64,000 bases of DNA from the NCBI RefSeq assembly GCF_036014015.1, contig NZ_CP107905.1, positions 1,426,001-1,490,000 of the forward strand, written 5' to 3'. The position numbers and the translations under genes were made by a program. The DNA comes from Streptomyces sp. NBC_00457 (GTDB lineage: Bacteria > Actinomycetota > Actinomycetes > Streptomycetales > Streptomycetaceae). Positions 1 through 8,104 of the stretch are shown in pieces; positions within the stretch are counted from its first letter, which is position 1; every line of letters begins with the position of its first letter. The notes under the pieces were generated by a model. It was given only the letters and a program-made list of their open reading frames with translations. It had not been told where the DNA came from and did not search any database.

Positions 1-124
1 CCAGATCGCGTCGGATCGTGGCGGTGGAGACGCGCAGTGCTTCCGCCGCGGCCTCGACCTCGATCCGTCCGTCGCGCGTCAACAGGTCCAGCAAGGCGCT
101 CCATCTGTCCTGCGGTGCCGCCAT
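1..124 (-). CDS. DeoR-type transcriptional regulator, N-terminal fragment (runs off left edge)
   Basis: The complement strand reads from an ATG at 122-124 to the window edge and gives about 41 residues. They form a DeoR-family helix-turn-helix: RWSALLDLLTRDGRIEV, an alanine-rich helix, then the recognition helix VSTATIRRDL, which is the DeoR hallmark. A GGGGA ribosome-binding site lies about 8 nt upstream, which favours this start over an in-frame ATG at 170-172. DeoR proteins usually repress sugar-phosphate or nucleoside catabolic operons and sense a phosphorylated sugar through a C-terminal domain that lies outside the window. The ligand cannot be inferred. Confidence 0.75.
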   Translation of the reverse strand, partial: MAAPQDRWSALLDLLTRDGRIEVEAAAEALRVSTATIRRDL

Positions 125-280
125 GCGTCGTCCCCTGTCCGTGATGGGCGGGCCCGTGACAGCACGAGCCATTGTCCGATTCTCTGAAACACGATGTCTG
201 TTTCCGCAGCTTAGACGGCCGAAGCCAGCACTTCTGCGCACAACCGGTGAGACGGTGCCGCGCATCGGGACGGCCGAGGC

Positions 281-496
281 GTCTACCGTCCCCGGACCGG
301 CAACAGCATCTTCGCGGGCCTCCGAGTCGCCGGCTTCGGCGGGCTCGCCCCGGTGCCCTGCGATTCCGGGAAGATCAGCGGCAACCAGCGGCGCCCTCAG
401 GGCTACAACCGCCGCCTGCAGGGAGGCTTCTACATGGGCAAGCGCCACAACCAGGCCGTGCTCGCCCATGCCTGCCGCCGCGTCAACGTCCCATGA
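281..496 (+). pseudogene. IS110-family transposase C-terminal relic
   Basis: A frame without a start codon reads FAGLRVAGFGGLAPVP, DSGKISGNQRRPQGYNRRL, then FYMGKRHNQAVLAHACRRVNV and a stop at 494-496. This resembles the end of IS110 transposases (Transposase_20 region: GLAPVPRDSG.ISGN..RP..YNRRL and later KRHTQA..ALARRRVNVLW). About 20-30 residues that normally separate FY from the KRH segment are missing, and the DEDD catalytic N-terminal half is absent. It is therefore an internally deleted remnant and not an active element. No terminal repeats were found. It lies just downstream of the 3-prime end of tRNA-Pro, a common place for mobile-element debris. Confidence 0.65.
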
Positions 497-535
497 CTGC
501 TGTCACGCCGCTGTCACGTCTCACACGAACACATC

Positions 536-567
536 CAGCGGGCCTGCCGTTTCCGGCAGACCCGCTG
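536..567 (-). terminator. Hairpin downstream of tRNA-Pro
   Basis: An inverted repeat has arms CAGCGGG-C-CTGCCG and CGGCAG-A-CCCGCTG around a TTTC loop, 14-bp arms with one mismatch. It begins about 10 nt past the tRNA 3-prime end in the direction of transcription. There is no T-tract, as is usual for streptomycete terminators. Confidence 0.6.
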
Positions 568-577
568 GTGAACACCG

Positions 578-651
<74 letters not shown>

Positions 652-694
652 GCTGCGCGTCCCGCGAGGTTCCGTGGGAACGCGCAGGTCAACC

Positions 695-2128
695 CTAACG
701 CACGCGTACGGGTGCTGACGCCGTGTCCTCGGCGGCGCGGGCACGCGCGGTCAGGCCGGAGGCTCGTCCGACCGGGACCAGCAGGGCTGCCAGTGCCGCG
801 GCGAGGCAGAGGAGGGCCAGCAGGGCGAAGCCGTGGGTGTAGCCGGATTCGTAGGGCAGGCCGGATGGTTGGAGGTGGCCGGTGACCAGGACGCTGGTGA
901 CCGCGGCGCCGATGGAGCCGCCGATGGTGCGGATGTTGGCGTTCATGCCGGTCGCGGCGCCGGTCTGGTCGGCCGGGACGCTGCCGACGATCAGGTTGGC
1001 CATGGAGGCGAAGGCCAGTCCGATGCCGAGTCCGAACACGCCTGCCACGAAGGCGACTTGCCACTGCTCGTCGTGCCAGAGGGCGAGGAAGCCGCAGGCG
1101 AGGGCGCCGAGCGACGCCCCAGCTGTGAGCAGTGTCTTGGCGCCCAGGACCGGTTCCAGGCGGCCGCTCAGCACGCCGGAGAGGAACATCGCGCCGAGCA
1201 TCGGCAGCATGAGCAGGCCGGCGGCGGTGACGCTGGAGCCGAAGCCGTATCCGGCGGAGCTGGGCGTCTGCACGAATCCAGGGAGGAAGGACCAGATCGC
1301 GTACATGCCCGCGCCGAACAGCAGCGCGGCGGTGTTGGTGGTCCACACGGCGGGCAGCCGCATCACGCGCAGGTCGATCAGCGGCGTGCGCGAGCGGGAC
1401 TCGGCCAGCAGCCACAGCGCGAAGAGCGCTACGGCGGCGGCGAACAGGCCGATCACCCGGGCCGAGCCCCAGCCCCAGACGCTCGCCTGGCTGAGCGGCA
1501 GCAGCAGAGCCACCAGCCAGGCCGACAGCAGCCCGGCGCCGAGCCAATTGACGTTCCCCGCGGCCCGGTTGCGCGACTCGGGTACGTAGCGCAGGGCGAT
1601 CAGCGTGGTGACGGCGACGATCGCCACGGGGATCCAGAACAGCCAGCGGAAGTCGAGCGCGGACACGATGGGTCCGGCCGCGACCATGCCGACGCCGCCG
1701 CCCGCGGCGATCACCGCGGACAGGGTGCTGATGCTGCCGCTCACCTGGGACGGGGCGAACTCGTCCCGGATGATGCCGAAGGAGAGCGGGAACAGCGCGC
1801 CGCCGACGCCTTGGACGACCCGGGCGACGATCAATACGCCGATGGTCGGCGCGAGCGCGGCGAGCAGACAGCCGACGGCCACGACGGACAGGACGGCGAC
1901 GAGGGTGCGTTTCTTGCCGATCAGGTCGCCGACGCGGCCGAGGATCGGTGTGAAGATCGAGGCGGACAGCAGATACGCCGTCATCACCCAGGTCGCGGTG
2001 GCCTGCGAGGTGTCGAGCGCGTGCTGGACGGTCGGCAGGGCCGGCGCGATCAGTGACTGCAGCATGGCGAACACGCCGGCACCGCTCGCGAGGACCGCGA
2101 AGGTGAGACGGGGGGACTTGCGGGGCAT
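695..2128 (-). CDS. MFS drug exporter, EmrB/QacA (DHA2) type
   Basis: This 477-residue, highly hydrophobic protein has the length and segment spacing of a 14-helix DHA2 proton antiporter. Motif A is at residues 64-74 (GRVGDLIGKKR). A motif-C-like glycine/proline helix (GGGVGMVAAGPIVSAL) near residue 145 marks the drug:H+ antiporters rather than uptake symporters. It would expel a hydrophobic toxic compound across the cytoplasmic membrane. It is transcribed away from a TetR regulator at 2343, and the 214-bp intergenic region holds two tandem palindromic operators, so ligand-released repression is expected. The substrate cannot be predicted. Confidence 0.88.
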   Translation of the reverse strand: MPRKSPRLTFAVLASGAGVFAMLQSLIAPALPTVQHALDTSQATATWVMTAYLLSASIFTPILGRVGDLIGKKRTLVAVLSVVAVGCLLAALAPTIGVLIVARVVQGVGGALFPLSFGIIRDEFAPSQVSGSISTLSAVIAAGGGVGMVAAGPIVSALDFRWLFWIPVAIVAVTTLIALRYVPESRNRAAGNVNWLGAGLLSAWLVALLLPLSQASVWGWGSARVIGLFAAAVALFALWLLAESRSRTPLIDLRVMRLPAVWTTNTAALLFGAGMYAIWSFLPGFVQTPSSAGYGFGSSVTAAGLLMLPMLGAMFLSGVLSGRLEPVLGAKTLLTAGASLGALACGFLALWHDEQWQVAFVAGVFGLGIGLAFASMANLIVGSVPADQTGAATGMNANIRTIGGSIGAAVTSVLVTGHLQPSGLPYESGYTHGFALLALLCLAAALAALLVPVGRASGLTARARAAEDTASAPVRVR

Positions 2129-2273
2129 GGAGAGCCTCTCCGAATCCGAACAGGGTGCGGCCGAGAGCGTCCGGTCGCGGACGAGTGAGTGGAAGAGGAT
2201 GAGTGGAAGAGGGTGAGGGGTCTTCGCGTCGTAGACGTCACGCGTCCACGGCGAACGGACCCCGCACTGCTAA

Positions 2274-2315
2274 AGTGGAGGTACCCCTCCACTGTAGCGG
2301 AGGCATACCTCCGCT
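2274..2315. promoter_or_regulatory. Two tandem TetR-type operators
   Basis: There are two perfectly palindromic-armed 20-mers. At 2274-2293 the arms are AGTGGAGG and CCTCCACT around TACC. At 2296-2315 the arms are AGCGGAGG and CCTCCGCT around CATA. Their centres are 22 bp apart, two helical turns, on the same DNA face. They sit between the exporter and the TetR gene, about 30 bp before the TetR GTG start, so they probably control both genes. Confidence 0.8.
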
Positions 2316-2342
2316 TCAACCTGTCCGCCCCGGGAGGCAGCA

Positions 2343-2921
2343 GTGACGGCCCAGCCGTACCCCGTCAGCGAGATCGTCGCGTCGCGCCGGCCGCACCGTA
2401 AGGACGCCGCGCGCAACTACGACGCGCTGCTGGTGGCCGCCCGTGAGGCGTTCGCCGAGCACGGCGCGGAGGCCTCCCTGGAGGACATCGCGCGGCGGGC
2501 GGGCGTCGGCATCGGCACGCTGTACCGGAACTTCCCGACCCGCCGCCATCTGTTCGAGAGCGTGTACGCGACCGAGGTGAACGACCTGTGCCAGGTCGCC
2601 GTGGAGGTCGCCGGCCAGGAGCCGTGGGAGTCGCTGACCTCGTGGCTGCGGCGGTTCGTCGACTACACCGTCACCAAGCGGGCCATCCGCGAGGCCCTCA
2701 ACAACGAGTCGGAGATCTTCCTGGCCTGCCGGGAGTCTATGTACGCGGCGGGCGGCCCGCTGTTCCAGCGGGCGCAGGAGGCGGGCGAGGCGCGCAAGGA
2801 CATGGACTTCGACGACCTGCTGCGGATGGTCTCGGGCATCACCGCGACGAACTTCCTCGACGAGGCCCAGCGCGACCGCGTACTGACCGTCGCGCTCGAC
2901 GGCGTACGGGCCAGGGACTGA
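2343..2921 (+). CDS. TetR-family repressor of the adjacent exporter
   Basis: This is a 192-residue TetR protein starting at GTG 2343 behind a GGGAGG ribosome-binding site. The N-terminal helix-turn-helix spans about residues 45-64 (SLEDIARRAGVGIGTLYRNF, the TetR signature). The remainder is an all-alpha ligand-binding and dimerisation domain. It is divergent from the DHA2 exporter at 695-2128, and twin palindromes lie in the shared promoter region. The standard model is repression of the exporter and of itself, relieved by an exported toxic ligand. The last 25 bp of coding sequence are duplicated just downstream. Confidence 0.88.
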   Translation: MTAQPYPVSEIVASRRPHRKDAARNYDALLVAAREAFAEHGAEASLEDIARRAGVGIGTLYRNFPTRRHLFESVYATEVNDLCQVAVEVAGQEPWESLTSWLRRFVDYTVTKRAIREALNNESEIFLACRESMYAAGGPLFQRAQEAGEARKDMDFDDLLRMVSGITATNFLDEAQRDRVLTVALDGVRARD

Positions 2922-2995
2922 GCGGTCCCCCCAGCCAGGGCAGACGGCGTACGGGCCGGGGACTGAGCCTCGAGCACTCCCCCGGTCAGGGCAGG
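2898..2995 (+). repeat. Imperfect tandem duplication of the tetR 3-prime end
   Basis: The block GACGGCGTACGGGCC(A/G)GGGACTGAGC at 2898-2923, spanning the TetR stop codon, recurs at 2943-2968, offset by 45 bp. It is followed in both copies by a C-rich stretch and CAGGGCAG. The second copy carries a short insertion. This looks like a local slippage or duplication event and adds no coding capacity. Confidence 0.7.
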
Positions 2996-3093
2996 CGCCG
3001 CTGCCCTCTCAGCCCTCACACAGACCGAACGGCGGCCGCCGCATCCCCCACGGCGCCCGGCGTCGGTCCCGCCCCCAGCCCTGCGGGACCACG

Positions 3094-4422
3094 TCAGTGC
3101 GCGGTCGCCAGTTCCTGCTGCGCACCGGCCCCCGTGGACCGCTTCGGGCCACGCAATGAGGCGATGCCGATGAAGACCATGGAGGAGAGGCCGGCGATGG
3201 CGAAGGCGGTGAAGCCCCAGTCGCCGTGGTTCGCGGCGAGGAGCTGGCCGCCGAGCCAGGGGCCGAAGACGGCGCCGAAGCGGCCCATGCCGGAGGTCCA
3301 GCCGACGGCGGTGGCGCGGCTGTCCGGGGTGGAACGGATGGAGACGGTCGCGTAGATCATCGTCTGGGCGCTGTTGAGGAAGACGCCGGTGAGGAAGACG
3401 ACGATCATCGTCACGCTCATCGGCATGTGGACGCTGAGCAGGAAGACCCCGGCGGCGGTCAGCGCGAACCAGATCGCCGAGATGCGCGGGGCGCCGAAGC
3501 GGTCGGCGGCGCGGCCTGCGACGAGCATGCCCACGATGCCGCCGAGGTTGAAGACGACCACGAAGGACAGGGCCGAGCCCAGCTCGTAGCCCTCGGCGCG
3601 CATCAGGGTGGGCAGCCAGGTGGCGACGCCGTAGACGAGCAGCAGTCCCCCGAAGGAGGCCAGCCAGTAGAGCAGGGTCTGGGTCCACTCGCCGCCGCGG
3701 AAGAGGGTGACCAGGTTGGTCCAGCGGTCGGCCGCGGCTTGCTTGCCGGGCTTGGCGGCGGGCAGCTCGACCTTGTACCGGACGGCCAGCTCGCGGGCCT
3801 CCTCGGTGCGGCCCTTGGCGACGAGGAAGCTCAGCGACTCGGGGAGGAAGCGCGCAAGCACCGGAGCGAAGAGCAGCGGGAGCACGCAGACCCAGAACGC
3901 GGCACGCCAGCCGACCGGTTCCACGAGCCACTTGGCGACGTAGGCCGACAGGATGCCGCCGGCGTGGTGGGCAGTCATCAGCAGGCCGATGATGATGGCG
4001 CCGCGACCGCGCGGAGCGTAGTCGGAGACCACGCCGATCGCGGTCGGCAGCAGTCCGCCGAGGCCGACGCCCGCCAGGGTCCGGCCGAGGCCGAAGACGG
4101 CGACGCTGTCCGCGATGGCGCACACGCCGGAGGCCAGCGAGAAGAGGATCACGCAGGAGACCATGAGCTTCTTGCGCCCGATCCGGTCCGCGACGGTTCC
4201 CGCGGCCAGGGCGCCGACCAGCATGCCGAAGGTGGCGTAGCTGCCGAGGTCGCCGGCCTGGTCCGGGGTGAGGCCGAAGGTCGTCGTCTCCAGCAGGTGC
4301 GGCAGCACCGAGCCGTAGATGAACATGTCGAGGCCGTCGAAGAGCACGGCCAGCCAGCACAGTCCGACGACCAGGATGGCCAGTCTGCCGCCGCGGGCGG
4401 AGAGTGAGGGCGAGGGAGACAT
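3094..4422 (-). CDS. MFS aromatic-acid:H+ symporter (AAHS family)
   Basis: This 442-residue, 12-helix MFS protein has the acidic pair in helix 1 (FDGLDMFIYG, residues 28-37) typical of AAHS importers such as PcaK, BenK and GalP. The loop 2-3 motif GTVADRIGRKK is at 75-85. These proteins bring benzoate-type acids into the cytoplasm with protons. It is the last gene of the aromatic operon on the minus strand. It is separated from the dioxygenase by 133 bp that contain their own copy of the GntR operator, so it probably has a second promoter. Gallate or a related hydroxybenzoate is the likely substrate, by context. Confidence 0.85.
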   Translation of the reverse strand: MSPSPSLSARGGRLAILVVGLCWLAVLFDGLDMFIYGSVLPHLLETTTFGLTPDQAGDLGSYATFGMLVGALAAGTVADRIGRKKLMVSCVILFSLASGVCAIADSVAVFGLGRTLAGVGLGGLLPTAIGVVSDYAPRGRGAIIIGLLMTAHHAGGILSAYVAKWLVEPVGWRAAFWVCVLPLLFAPVLARFLPESLSFLVAKGRTEEARELAVRYKVELPAAKPGKQAAADRWTNLVTLFRGGEWTQTLLYWLASFGGLLLVYGVATWLPTLMRAEGYELGSALSFVVVFNLGGIVGMLVAGRAADRFGAPRISAIWFALTAAGVFLLSVHMPMSVTMIVVFLTGVFLNSAQTMIYATVSIRSTPDSRATAVGWTSGMGRFGAVFGPWLGGQLLAANHGDWGFTAFAIAGLSSMVFIGIASLRGPKRSTGAGAQQELATAH

Positions 4423-4488
4423 CGTTGGTTACCTCTCGTACGTGGTGCGCCAGACGCTAAGAAGTCGACGGGCAAACAGTCAACGTTT

Positions 4489-4498
4489 TTGTCAACAA
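4489..4498. promoter_or_regulatory. GntR/FCD operator half of the aromatic regulon, upstream of the importer
   Basis: TTGTCAACAA (arms TTGT/ACAA) matches the core of the palindrome at 8807-8820. On the minus strand, a TTGACT -35 and a TAGCGT -10 separated by about 18 bp lie just downstream. This suggests a regulated internal promoter for the AAHS gene at 4422. Confidence 0.6.
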
Positions 4499-4555
4499 TC
4501 TCATCGACAGTTCGCCGGGCTCCTGTGACCTTCTGTGGGCCGGCTGTGTCCCCGC

Positions 4556-5506
4556 TCAACCGACCGGCGGCGTCCCGTGCGTATGGAACGACTCGATGGT
4601 CTTCAGACCCCAGGCCTGGCCCTTCTTCCGCTCCTCCTCGGTCCAGGTGATCAGCGGCCAGTCGGGAGCCAGGACCAGCCGCGTGAGCGGGTTGCACAGC
4701 TCGATGCGGTTGCCACCCGGCTCGTAGACGTAGAGGAAGAACGTCTGCTGGATGGCGTGCTTGTGCGGGCCTGTCTCGATGAACACCCCGCTGTCGATGG
4801 CGAGATCGGCGGCGCGCAGGATCTCCTCGCGGGTGTCCGTCGCGAAGGCGATGTGGTGCAGTCGGCCGGTGGAGCCGGTCCAGTCCGAGGTGTAGACGAC
4901 GTCGTACGACTTGTTCGTGAAGGTCAGCCAACGGGCTGCGATCTTCCCCGTGTCGAGCCGGATCTGCTCCGTGGGTCGTGCGCCGAGGAGCTGTTCCTGG
5001 AACTCCGCGTTGGCGAGTACGTCGGCGGCGAGGAAGTTGATGTGGTCGAGCCGGCGTACGCCCACGCCCCGGTTGGGCTTGGCCTGGGGCTGGTTCTTCA
5101 GCGCGGGCCGCAACTCCTCGGGGGCTTCGTAGTGTTGGCTCTCCCAGTACAACGCGTGCTCGTGGCCGTCCGGGTCGGTCGTGAGGTAGAGCTTGCCGAG
5201 GCCGGGCTCGTCCTCGACCCAGGTGCCGGTGCCGCCGGCGTCCTCGATCGCGCCGACACGCCGCTGAAGGGCCTCCTCGCTGGAGGTGCGCAGTGCGAGC
5301 CGGCCGAGGCCCGGCTGTTCGCGGGCCGTGAGGACGAGGCTGTGGTGCTCGTAGTCGTCGAAGGTCCGCAGGTAAACGGTGTCTCCCTGCTGCCCGTTGA
5401 CGGTCAGCCCCAGGTAGTCGGTGAAGAAGGCGACGCTGGCGTCCAGGTCCGGGGTGAACAGCTGGGCGTGGCCGACATGGGCGATGTCACCGAGCGGCGG
5501 GGTCAT
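4556..5506 (-). CDS. Type I extradiol (VOC-fold) ring-cleavage dioxygenase
   Basis: This 316-residue, two-domain vicinal-oxygen-chelate protein is the same size as catechol 2,3-dioxygenases. The Fe(II) ligands are visible at H155 (LDHINF), H217 (LHHIAF) and E269 (NRIEL), matching the 153/214/265 spacing of XylE. Y259 or Y261 before GGNRIE corresponds to the conserved active-site tyrosine. The start at ATG 5504-5506 lies inside the end of the preceding tautomerase gene (20-nt overlap); longer upstream reading is shadow sequence. It sits in an operon with 4-oxalomesaconate hydratase, tautomerase and aldolase, so it probably opens gallate or a similar trihydroxybenzoate. That job is normally done by LigAB-type enzymes, so the substrate is inferred only. 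Confidence 0.85.
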   Translation of the reverse strand: MTPPLGDIAHVGHAQLFTPDLDASVAFFTDYLGLTVNGQQGDTVYLRTFDDYEHHSLVLTAREQPGLGRLALRTSSEEALQRRVGAIEDAGGTGTWVEDEPGLGKLYLTTDPDGHEHALYWESQHYEAPEELRPALKNQPQAKPNRGVGVRRLDHINFLAADVLANAEFQEQLLGARPTEQIRLDTGKIAARWLTFTNKSYDVVYTSDWTGSTGRLHHIAFATDTREEILRAADLAIDSGVFIETGPHKHAIQQTFFLYVYEPGGNRIELCNPLTRLVLAPDWPLITWTEEERKKGQAWGLKTIESFHTHGTPPVG

Positions 5507-6599
5507 GGTGTGCCTCCAAGGGTGGTACGGCGGCGCGGGGGAAGACGGTGCCGTCGAAGATCTTCCGTGCGGTGCGCACGACGGCGGTGCGGCGGACCAC
5601 GGGAACGGTTTCCGCTGATCCGGGCTCCACGCTGGTTTCGATGTCGAGGAATCCGGTGGGGTGCTCGATGCGTACGCGGTCGCTCTGCCCGGGTGGCTCC
5701 GCGATCCCCTCCCCCACGCCGCCGGGCACGAGCAGCCCCGCCGCCACGCTCGCGGCGCCCAGGACACCGATGGAGGTGTGGCAGCGGAAGGGGATGAAGG
5801 TGCGGGTCGTCACCGCACCGCCGTCCCGGGGCGGCGCGAGCAGGCTGAGCTTGGGCACGGTGGCGCCGTCCACATCGCCGAGGCCCATCAACTTCCCTGC
5901 CTCCAGCCGGATTTCACGCAGCCTGCCGGCGAGGGTGACGTTCTCCTCCAGGTCCTTGGGCGCCTCGTAGCCGGTGACTCCCAGGGCGGAGGCGGGGATC
6001 AGCACGGTCGGCATCCCGTTGTCCACGCAGGTGACCTCGGTGCCGGCGACGGTGTCGCGGACGTGACCGGTGGGCAGCAGCGGGCCGGCGCCCGGCGGGA
6101 ACTCGATCACGACGGCAGCCGCCGTGCCCGGCACCCCGGAGATCTCCGCGGAGCCGGTGTAGTCGACCCGGCCACCAGGGGTGGGGAAGGTCGCGACGGC
6201 CAGCTCTCCGGTGTTGAGCATCCGGATGCGTACGGTCGTCTCGGCGTCGTCCGCGTGGACCAGGCCGCGTTCCACGGCGAAGGGACCGACCCCGGCGAGG
6301 ATGTTGCCGCAGTTCTGCCGGTCCGTCACTTCGGGGCGGTCGACGGCGACTTGGAGGAACAGGAAGTCGACGTCCGCCTCGGGGCCGGCCGAGCGGGAGA
6401 CGACGGCCACCTTGCTGGTGAGCGGGTGCGCGCCGCCCAGGCCGTCGATCTGGCGCGGGTCGGGGCTGCCCATGACCCGCAGCAGCAGGTCGTCGCGGTC
6501 CCCGGGATCGGCGGGCAGGTCGTCGGCGAGGAAGTAGGCGCCTTTGGAGGTGCCGCCGCGCATCAGCATGCAGGGCACCTCCTCGGGCCCGCGGCTCAC
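5487..6599 (-). CDS. galD: 4-oxalomesaconate tautomerase (PrpF/GalD-like)
   Basis: This 370-residue protein belongs to the PrpF family (two diaminopimelate-epimerase-like halves). It opens with PCMLMRGGTSKGAYF, the conserved PrpF/GalD N-terminal signature. The second half carries CVDNGMPTVLIPA and KLSLLAPP. GalD converts the keto form of 4-oxalomesaconate to its enol form during gallate catabolism. PrpF proper isomerises aconitate, but no methylcitrate genes are nearby and the neighbours are an OMA hydratase and CHA aldolase. It starts with GTG overlapping the upstream stop (GTGA), so translation is coupled. Its end overlaps the dioxygenase start by 20 nt. Confidence 0.82.
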   Translation of the reverse strand: MSRGPEEVPCMLMRGGTSKGAYFLADDLPADPGDRDDLLLRVMGSPDPRQIDGLGGAHPLTSKVAVVSRSAGPEADVDFLFLQVAVDRPEVTDRQNCGNILAGVGPFAVERGLVHADDAETTVRIRMLNTGELAVATFPTPGGRVDYTGSAEISGVPGTAAAVVIEFPPGAGPLLPTGHVRDTVAGTEVTCVDNGMPTVLIPASALGVTGYEAPKDLEENVTLAGRLREIRLEAGKLMGLGDVDGATVPKLSLLAPPRDGGAVTTRTFIPFRCHTSIGVLGAASVAAGLLVPGGVGEGIAEPPGQSDRVRIEHPTGFLDIETSVEPGSAETVPVVRRTAVVRTARKIFDGTVFPRAAVPPLEAHHDPAAR

Positions 6600-7300
6600 G
6601 ACCGCTCCCCCGTGTATTCCTCGTACGTCCGGTACTCGACGCCGAGCCGCCGCAACGTGTCCCGCAACCCGTAGCGGTCCAGGCCCAGTTGACCGTCGAG
6701 GAAGGCGGCGCGGGCCTTTGCCTCCTTGGCCTCGCGGGCCTCGGACGCCTCGACGGTGGCGCGGGCACGCTCGCGCGGGACGACCACCACGCCGTCGTCG
6801 TCGGCGAGCATCACATCGCCGGGGCGGATCACCTGGCCGTCGATCGCGACCGGGACGTTGACCGAGCCGCCGGTGGCCTTGACCGTGCCCTGCGCGGAGA
6901 CCGCCCGGGACCAGGCCGGGAAGTTCATCTCACGCAGCTCCTGGGTGTCGCGGACACCGGCGTTGCTGACCAGGCCGCGGACGCCCCGCCGTTGCAGCGC
7001 GGTGGCGAACAGTTCGCCGAACATGCCGTCGGTGGACGGGGAGGTGGTGGTGACGACGAGGATGTCGCCCTCGCCGCACTGATCGACGGCCGCGTGGATC
7101 ATGAGGTTGTCGCCGGGCCAGCTGAGCACGGTGACGGCCGTTCCGGCGACGCGCACACCCTGCTGGATGGGGCGGATGCCGGGGCCGAGCAGACCGGTGC
7201 GTCCCAGCGCCTCGCTCACGGTGGCCACGCCGAATCCGGCGAGCGCCTCGACGTCCTTGGCGTCGGCCTTCGGCGGGTCGGTGACGATCACGCCGCTCAT
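6596..7300 (-). CDS. galC: 4-carboxy-4-hydroxy-2-oxoadipate aldolase (RraA-like, GalC/LigK type)
   Basis: This 234-residue protein has the RraA-like/HMG aldolase fold. The block GDILVVTTTSPSTDGMFGELFATA is followed by GLVSNAGVRDTQEL, whose Arg-Asp pair binds pyruvate and the divalent metal in class II pyruvate aldolases. The extended C-terminal helical tail is typical of CHA aldolases and absent from the RNase E regulator RraA. The enzyme would split 4-carboxy-4-hydroxy-2-oxoadipate into pyruvate and oxaloacetate, the last step of the gallate/protocatechuate 4,5-cleavage route. It overlaps both neighbours by 4 nt (ATGA upstream, GTGA downstream), showing tight operon structure. Confidence 0.85.
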   Translation of the reverse strand: MSGVIVTDPPKADAKDVEALAGFGVATVSEALGRTGLLGPGIRPIQQGVRVAGTAVTVLSWPGDNLMIHAAVDQCGEGDILVVTTTSPSTDGMFGELFATALQRRGVRGLVSNAGVRDTQELREMNFPAWSRAVSAQGTVKATGGSVNVPVAIDGQVIRPGDVMLADDDGVVVVPRERARATVEASEAREAKEAKARAAFLDGQLGLDRYGLRDTLRRLGVEYRTYEEYTGERS

Positions 7301-8058
7301 GCCAGCTCCTTCGCGATCTGCGGGTAGGGACGCATGAACGCCTCGGCCATGGTCTTGTGGGCGAGGCCCAGGTTGGGTCCAGCGTTGCGCTTGAGCTGGA
7401 CGCCGCGGCGCACGGCGAGGTCGGTGTAGTAGTCCCACAGGTGCTGCTGGGCCCCGAGGCACTCCATCGCCTTGCGCTTGGTGTCCCACACCTCGGTGAT
7501 GTCTAGCAGGACCTCGGGCTTGAAGCCGCTCATCTCGGGCTGGTGCGGCTCGAAGTAGAAGACCGGCGGGGCGCCGATGATGTCGCCCTCGCCGGGGTAG
7601 CCGATGGCCTGGGCGAGGATCCGGGCTTCCAGGGCCATGCGGTGGGCGGCCGGGTGGTCGCCGTTGTACGGGTCCTCCGTCGGGTGAGTGAGGACGACAT
7701 CGGGCTGCGTCTCGCGGTAGACCTCGACGAGTCGGTCGGTCAACTCCGCTGTGGGGACCAGCGGATAGTCGCCGGCGTCGAAGAAGCGGACCTCGGCGCC
7801 GAGGGTTTCGGCAGCGTGCTCGGCCTCGTCCCGGCGTATCGCCTTGATCTCCTCCAGCTGCTTGCCCTCGCGCCATGCCTTGGCGGACTCGCCGCGCTCG
7901 CCGAAGGTCAGGCAGGCGATGGTGACCTTCTCCCCCCGTGAGGTGGCCAGGGCGATGGCTCCACCGGTCCGCCACACGAAGTCCCCGGCGTGTGCGGTGA
8001 CGACGAGGGTCGACCGTGGTGGTGGGGTGGTGGTGGCGGGCGCTTCGGCATGCGTCAT
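7297..8058 (-). CDS. galB: 4-oxalomesaconate hydratase, PIG-L/LmbE-like (GalB type)
   Basis: This 253-residue protein has the PIG-L deacetylase fold. The usual HPDDE zinc motif reads HAGDFVWRTGG, the variant seen in GalB-type hydratases, and a second metal motif HPTEDPYNGDHPAAH follows. GalB of Pseudomonas putida is the precedent for a PIG-L protein that hydrates 4-oxalomesaconate to 4-carboxy-4-hydroxy-2-oxoadipate. The neighbouring tautomerase and aldolase make that reading far more likely than sugar deacetylation. It is the first enzyme gene of the operon, 46 nt downstream of the GntR regulator, and it overlaps the aldolase by 4 nt. Confidence 0.85.
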   Translation of the reverse strand: MTHAEAPATTTPPPRSTLVVTAHAGDFVWRTGGAIALATSRGEKVTIACLTFGERGESAKAWREGKQLEEIKAIRRDEAEHAAETLGAEVRFFDAGDYPLVPTAELTDRLVEVYRETQPDVVLTHPTEDPYNGDHPAAHRMALEARILAQAIGYPGEGDIIGAPPVFYFEPHQPEMSGFKPEVLLDITEVWDTKRKAMECLGAQQHLWDYYTDLAVRRGVQLKRNAGPNLGLAHKTMAEAFMRPYPQIAKELA

Positions 8059-8104
8059 TGCGGAAATCTCCTTGGTGGACAGAGGGGCGCCCGCCCCGCG
8101 TGAG

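Noticed and set aside
2663..4360. Minus-strand frame of over 560 residues covering the AAHS transporter and the tetR gene
   Set aside because: Frame-shifted shadow of the transporter; arginine-rich and without membrane segments.
5487..6599. PrpF of a methylcitrate (propionate) pathway
   Set aside because: No prpB, prpC or acnD genes nearby; the neighbours are the hydratase and aldolase of 4-oxalomesaconate metabolism.
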